DNA from: an uncultured Christensenella sp.
GTDB lineage: Bacteria > Bacillota > Clostridia > Christensenellales > Borkfalkiaceae
Reading direction: 5' to 3'
DNA: 15,991 nt
NCBI GenBank assembly: GCA_910586365.1
Contig: CAJUGP010000004.1
Location: forward strand, 1 to 15,991
Shown: positions 12,393 through 15,991 of the stretch, in pieces
Layout of the letters: the number at the start of each line of letters is the position of its first letter
How positions within the stretch are numbered: the first letter of the stretch is position 1
The notes under the pieces: generated by a model
What the model was told of the DNA's origin: nothing
What the model saw: the letters and a program-made list of their open reading frames with translations, nothing else
Database searches by the model: none
Made by a program: the position numbers and the translations under genes

Positions 12393-14996
12393 ATGGTACG
12401 TTTTACAATCGACGCGAAAAACAGGGGCGTTGACGTTTCCAAACACTTGTACGGGTTATTCTTCGAGGACATCAATCAGGCGGCAGACGGCGGTCTGAAC
12501 GCCGAAATGGTGATCAATAATTCGTTTGAATACGAATATTTTTCGTACGACGATTTTAATTGCGAGAGTGCGGTCGAGGCGAGAAAAGCCAATTCCTTTT
12601 ATTGGGATATTTACGGTGCGGGTCCGAAAAAAATCTGCAAAACGGGCGGAATGAATGAAAATAATCCTTCGTATCTGCTTTTAAGCGTGGGCGGGATCTA
12701 TCATTTGGAAAATCCCGGTTATTACACCAACGGCGGCTACGATATGTACGGCATGCCCGTCGAAAACGGTGAAACGTACGATTTTTCCATGTTCATAAAA
12801 CGGCTCGGGTTTCAAGGCGTTGTGAAAATCTTTATCAAGGGCGCGCACGGCAGACATACCACGGTCGGCGAAATTACCGTTCCCGCGGGAAACGGCGGCG
12901 ATTGGATCAAGGTTTCGACTTCGATTGTTGCGCAAAAAGAAACGATGGGGCGTCTTTGCGTCGTGTTCGAGGGAAACGGAAAGATCGGCGTCGATTACGT
13001 TTCGCTTTTGCCGCGTACCGTGTGGGGCGATCCGAACAAATACCGTAACGGAAAACTTTCGCCGCGCATCGTGCAGGCGTTAAAAGACTGCCATCCTTCC
13101 TTTTTGCGTTTCCCCGGCGGGTGCGTCGTCGAAGGGGACGTTTCCTTCGATTATCTTTACCGCTGGAAGAACACGGTCGGACCTTTGGAAGCGCGTAAAC
13201 AGATCCCGAACCTTTGGCGCTATATGCAGTCGTACGGGATCGGATTTTACGAATATTTCGCACTTTGCGAAGATTTGAACATGGCGCCGCTGCCCGTTCT
13301 GCATTGCGGCTTGCTGTGCCAGATCCGCATGGGCGAACAGCGCAAAACTGGTTATCAGCGTTTGATCCCCGGTACGGACGCGTTCCGCAAAGAGGTGATC
13401 GACAACGTTGCCGACTTGATTTTCTTTGCCTGCGGCGATACGGCGTCATCAGACGAGCGCGAAGCGCATTGGGCGAAAGTCCGCGCTGATATGGGGCATC
13501 CTGCTTCCTTCGGCTTGCAGTATATCGGGATCGGGAATGAAAATTGGGGCTATGAGTATTTCGATAATTTTGCGGCGTGCCTGTTGGGTGTGCGCCAATA
13601 TCCTTATAAGGGACGGCAGACCGATCTTCTCGAGCTTTTTCACATTACGGTCGTGACGACGTGCGGCGTCGATATCCGTCCTTCCGATTCCAACGAATCG
13701 TGGAAGATCATTAACCGCAAGTATCGGGACATGATCGTGGATGAACACGTTTATAATTCCTACGAGTGGTTTATCGACAATACAAAGCGCTATGATTGTT
13801 ACGATCGGGACGGCGCCAAAGTGTTCATGGGCGAATATGCCATGCACACAATGTCCGACGGAAGAGGACGGCTCAACGGCGACAATAATCTGAAATCGGC
13901 GTTGGCGGAAGCGGCGTTCCTCACGGGGTGCGAGCGAAATTCCGACGTCGTAAAACTCACCTGTTACGCGCCGCTTTTCGCGTCGTCGTACCATTACCGT
14001 TGGACGCCCAATATGATTTGGTTCAACGCGCGCGACGTCATGCTCACGCCCAATTATTACGTGCAGCAGATGTTTGCCGCCAATACGGGCGATTACACGC
14101 TTACGGGCGTTTCCGCCGTGAACGACGAAAATGCGGGCGGACTTCTCATCGGCGGACACCGTACGGCGAGCGCCGTTTCCAAAGTAACCGTAAAAGAGCT
14201 TTCTTCGGGCAAAACGTTATACGAACACGATTTCCGAAAGGGGTTGGGTGGTTGGAAGGTGTATCCCAACTGTCGCGGCGGACATATCGAGAACGGGGAG
14301 CTGATCATCGAGGAGAGCGACGCCTTCAACGGATATTATTACGATGCGCAGGCGTTCGCCGATTGCGAAGTGATCGTTTCGTTCCGCAGACTTTCGGGCG
14401 AGCAAAGTTTTATTTCGGGCGTGGGATTGTACGACGTGCGCGATGCGGGCACGATGGACAGCGCGGGATTCTCGATATGCTGCCAATACGGTAAAAACCA
14501 TAAGGGTTATGACGTATCCTTCGATAAACGCGTCGATTTCAAGCGCACCGTCTGCGAGATGATGGGCAAAGATAAATTCCTCGGATACAGCCCCGAAGGG
14601 AATAAAATGAAGCTTGTTTATACCAAAAACAAGTTCGTCGCGTCGATCTATAAAGACGGCGCATGGCACGAGGTGCTCGATAAGAACATTTGGAAAGTAA
14701 ACGAGCGGATTTTTGAAAGCGCGACGGTCGGGGCGGACGGAAAAATCTATTTGAAAGTCGTCAACGTATCGGGCAAAGACGAGGAGCTGCGCGCGGAGCT
14801 GGTCGGGTTTGCGGAAAAAACAAAGGCGCGCGTGACGACGCTATGGCACGAGGACGTTACCGCGATCAACGAAATCGGGATCCGATCGGGAAAAAAGCAG
14901 AATATCGAGCCTGTTTTCCGCGAAATCGCGCTTCAAAACGGCGCGCTGTGCGCGGAGCTGAAAAATAACAGCGTAAACGTCTTTGTGATCGAGTAA
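12393..14996 (+). CDS. Alpha-L-arabinofuranosidase, GH51, multidomain
   Basis: 867 residues, longer than the roughly 500-residue minimal GH51 enzymes. It would release terminal arabinofuranose from arabinan or arabinoxylan fragments. Domains in order: GH51 start GLFFEDINQAADGGLNAEMV (21-40); a CBM4/9-like beta-sandwich at about 60-205 ending VDYVSLLP; the (beta/alpha)8 barrel from SFLRFPGGC to YYVQQMF (555-561), with acid/base Glu383 in GIGNENWG and nucleophile Glu481 in VFMGEYA; an inserted beta-rich region at about 568-773 (SGKTLYEHDFRKGLGGW...), resembling a concanavalin/LamG-type module; and the C-terminal beta domain resuming at SATVGADGKIYLKVVN. There is no signal peptide, so it probably works in the cytoplasm on imported oligosaccharides, yet no transporter or regulator is adjacent. 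AGGAGAAATT precedes ATG 12393. It is flanked by its own promoter and terminator. Confidence 0.94.
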   Translation: MVRFTIDAKNRGVDVSKHLYGLFFEDINQAADGGLNAEMVINNSFEYEYFSYDDFNCESAVEARKANSFYWDIYGAGPKKICKTGGMNENNPSYLLLSVGGIYHLENPGYYTNGGYDMYGMPVENGETYDFSMFIKRLGFQGVVKIFIKGAHGRHTTVGEITVPAGNGGDWIKVSTSIVAQKETMGRLCVVFEGNGKIGVDYVSLLPRTVWGDPNKYRNGKLSPRIVQALKDCHPSFLRFPGGCVVEGDVSFDYLYRWKNTVGPLEARKQIPNLWRYMQSYGIGFYEYFALCEDLNMAPLPVLHCGLLCQIRMGEQRKTGYQRLIPGTDAFRKEVIDNVADLIFFACGDTASSDEREAHWAKVRADMGHPASFGLQYIGIGNENWGYEYFDNFAACLLGVRQYPYKGRQTDLLELFHITVVTTCGVDIRPSDSNESWKIINRKYRDMIVDEHVYNSYEWFIDNTKRYDCYDRDGAKVFMGEYAMHTMSDGRGRLNGDNNLKSALAEAAFLTGCERNSDVVKLTCYAPLFASSYHYRWTPNMIWFNARDVMLTPNYYVQQMFAANTGDYTLTGVSAVNDENAGGLLIGGHRTASAVSKVTVKELSSGKTLYEHDFRKGLGGWKVYPNCRGGHIENGELIIEESDAFNGYYYDAQAFADCEVIVSFRRLSGEQSFISGVGLYDVRDAGTMDSAGFSICCQYGKNHKGYDVSFDKRVDFKRTVCEMMGKDKFLGYSPEGNKMKLVYTKNKFVASIYKDGAWHEVLDKNIWKVNERIFESATVGADGKIYLKVVNVSGKDEELRAELVGFAEKTKARVTTLWHEDVTAINEIGIRSGKKQNIEPVFREIALQNGALCAELKNNSVNVFVIE

Positions 14997-15011
14997 TGAT
15001 ATTTTAGAAGA

Positions 15012-15041
15012 AGAACCCTGCGTTTCTGCGCAGGGTTCTTT
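15012..15041 (+). terminator. Hairpin terminator after the arabinofuranosidase gene
   Basis: A perfect 11-bp stem (15012-15022 with 15029-15039) around a six-base loop. The T tract is short (TTCTTT), but the GC-rich stem is strong. Confidence 0.82.
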
Positions 15042-15069
15042 CATATTGTGCGGACAAGCGGCATAGATT
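15041..15069 (+). promoter_or_regulatory. Possible sigma-E sporulation promoter for spoIIIA
   Basis: TCATATT (15041-15047) and CATAGATT (15062-15069) give ATA-N16-CATAGATT, against the B. subtilis sigma-E pattern ATA-N16-18-CATACANT: one mismatch in the -10. The B. subtilis spoIIIA operon is known to use sigma-E. The predicted start falls within a base or two of the spoIIIAA GTG. Confidence 0.5.
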
Positions 15070-15074
15070 AAGGT

Positions 15075-15911
15075 GTGTTATCCTTTCTTGCTCCGAGGCT
15101 GCGCGCCGCCGTCGATTATGTCAATCTCAATCGCCTGTATGAAATGAGGGTGCGCGCGGACAAACCGTTGCGCGTCAATCTCGGCGGATCGTTTTGTTAT
15201 TTAGGCGAGCGCGGCGTGGTTTCCGACGCGGAAAAGGCGATTTTCCCGACAAAGAAAGAAATTGCAGATACGCTTTTTTCCGCAAGCGGATATTCCGTTT
15301 ATGCGGTGGAAAATCAGATTCGCCGCGGATTCGTAACGGGGAGCGAGGGAGAACGCGTCGGAATTGCCGGTACGTACGTATACGAAGGGTCGCAGGCGCT
15401 TTCCGTTCATGACGTCACTTCGCTGTGTATCCGCGTTCCGCATGCGATAACGGGGTGCGCGGAAGAATTGTATTGCAGCTGCTTTTCGGACGGCATCTGC
15501 TCGCTGCTCGTTATGGCGCCGCCGGGAGAGGGGAAAACGACGCTGCTGCGCGATTTATGCCGCCTGATCTGCGAAAAAACACGGCTCAACGTGCTTGTGA
15601 GCGACGAGCGCGGCGAGCTTGCGGCGGGGGATTTGGGGCAGACTTGCGACGTGATCCGCTTTGCCGACAAAGATACGGCGTTTACGGCGGGCATCCGCGC
15701 GATGCGCCCCGACGTGATCGTGACGGACGAATTGCTCCCCGCGGACTATGCTGCGGTGCGGCGTGCCGTGGAAAGCGGAATCGCCGTGATCGCGTCCGCG
15801 CATCTCAAAAAAACGGAGGACGTGCCCGACAAGGTTTTTGATTGTTACGCCGTTTTGGACGGGCTGGGGAAAATCGGGGCAATTTACAAAGGGGCGGAGC
15901 ATGTGGATTAA
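15075..15911 (+). CDS. spoIIIAA: Stage III sporulation protein AA, ATPase
   Basis: 278 residues of the SpoIIIAA family, a secretion-type ATPase proposed to energise the SpoIIIA-SpoIIQ channel between mother cell and forespore. LYEMRVRADKPLRV (21-34) is the family N-terminal signature. Walker A is APPGEGKTT (148-156), where the leading Gly of GPPGxGKT is Ala. VSDERGELA (175-183) and Walker B VIVTDE (214-219) follow, then GIAVIASAH. The protein is somewhat shorter than usual (about 300-340), mainly at the N-terminus. GTG 15075 is the first possible start because TAA at 15069-15071 closes the frame upstream; its AAGG site is only one base away, so the start is poorly supported. ATG 15144 would cut into the conserved N-terminus. 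Its end overlaps spoIIIAB by 11 bases. Confidence 0.9.
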   Translation: MLSFLAPRLRAAVDYVNLNRLYEMRVRADKPLRVNLGGSFCYLGERGVVSDAEKAIFPTKKEIADTLFSASGYSVYAVENQIRRGFVTGSEGERVGIAGTYVYEGSQALSVHDVTSLCIRVPHAITGCAEELYCSCFSDGICSLLVMAPPGEGKTTLLRDLCRLICEKTRLNVLVSDERGELAAGDLGQTCDVIRFADKDTAFTAGIRAMRPDVIVTDELLPADYAAVRRAVESGIAVIASAHLKKTEDVPDKVFDCYAVLDGLGKIGAIYKGAEHVD

Positions 15912-15951
15912 AGCCTTGTTGGCAATTTGCATTGTGGCGTTCGGCACGGGC
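15901..15951 (+). CDS. spoIIIAB: Stage III sporulation protein AB, first 17 codons
   Basis: ATG 15901 follows AAAGGGG (15888-15894) and overlaps spoIIIAA. The 17 genomic codons give MWIKALLAICIVAFGTG, a hydrophobic N-terminal segment as expected for membrane-anchored SpoIIIAB, the second gene of spoIIIA operons. Genomic sequence ends at about 15951. The frame appears to continue to a stop at 15985-15987, but those 11 residues (RSEERRVGKEC) are translated adapter. Identity rests on position and the hydrophobic start. Confidence 0.65.
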
Positions 15952-15991
15952 AGATCGGAAGAGCGTCGTGTAGGGAAAGAGTGTTAAGATT
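15952..15991. other. Illumina TruSeq adapter sequence at the contig end
   Basis: Bases 15952-15984 (33 bases, beginning AGATCGGAAGAGCGTCGTGT and ending AAAGAGTGT) match the Illumina TruSeq universal adapter as read at the end of a short insert. The final seven bases (15985-15991) do not continue the adapter and look like error or random tail. This is a technical artefact, not genome. Confidence 0.96.

Noticed and set aside
15952..15987. Coding continuation of spoIIIAB to a stop codon
   Set aside because: The codons are translated adapter sequence and not genomic.
92..15991. tRNA, rRNA, CRISPR repeats, insertion-sequence ends or phage genes
   Set aside because: No tRNA-like cloverleaf, regularly spaced repeat, transposase motif or terminal inverted repeat was recognised in the gaps, all of which are under 300 bases.

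Overview
The window looks like one end of a contig from a spore-forming Bacillota (Clostridia-type) bacterium, probably an uncultivated or draft genome. The evidence is the gene content: Gram-positive type ftsQ/divIB-ftsA-ftsZ, ComEB-type dCMP deaminase, groESL and the start of the spoIIIA sporulation operon. Promoters are classical TTGACA/TATAAT sites and ribosome sites are AGGAGG-like. Base composition is balanced, with a more A+T-rich patch at about 4.0-5.6 kb. I cannot name a genus. The last 40 bases are not genomic: from 15952 the sequence matches an Illumina TruSeq adapter.

Layout. (1) 1-3954, envelope growth and division: the C-terminal part of murA, ftsQ/divIB closed by a terminator, then a consensus promoter driving a degenerate ftsA and a conventional ftsZ. 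(2) 4025-6575, a translationally coupled three-gene surface-glycan operon: LicD-type phosphotransferase, IspD/TarI-type cytidylyltransferase and an extended SDR epimerase/dehydratase, with a nine-G tract in the last gene. (3) 6620-8551 on the minus strand, groES-groEL, sharing a bidirectional terminator with the glycan operon. No CIRCE operator is visible. (4) 8758-11205, an operon from its own consensus promoter: dCMP deaminase, cyclophilin-type prolyl isomerase and an adenylosuccinate lyase resembling the animal enzyme. (5) 11468-12220, a monocistronic polyprenyl-phosphate sugar-phosphate transferase. (6) 12393-14996, a monocistronic, multidomain, apparently cytoplasmic GH51 alpha-L-arabinofuranosidase. 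(7) 15075 to the end, spoIIIAA behind a possible sigma-E promoter, then the first 17 codons of spoIIIAB running into adapter.

How the genes fit together. MurA supplies a peptidoglycan precursor, and FtsQ, FtsA and FtsZ organise septation. The LicD/cytidylyltransferase/SDR trio most simply makes a CDP-activated polyol or sugar derivative and transfers its phosphate-linked group to a cell-surface glycan. The sugar transferase at 11.5 kb would start lipid-linked synthesis of a different or related polymer. The purine and pyrimidine genes and the chaperones are housekeeping. No CRISPR array, tRNA, rRNA, insertion sequence or phage gene was recognised. No gene-free stretch exceeds 300 bases; the longest gaps are 11206-11467, 8552-8757 and 12221-12392, and all hold promoters or terminators.

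I see no clearly new defence or mobile system. The points most worth a second look are the adapter junction, the ISPD/FKRP-like pairing with its poly-G tract, the degenerate FtsA nucleotide site, the possible sigma-E promoter sitting almost on the spoIIIAA start, and the non-CIRCE dyads around groES.
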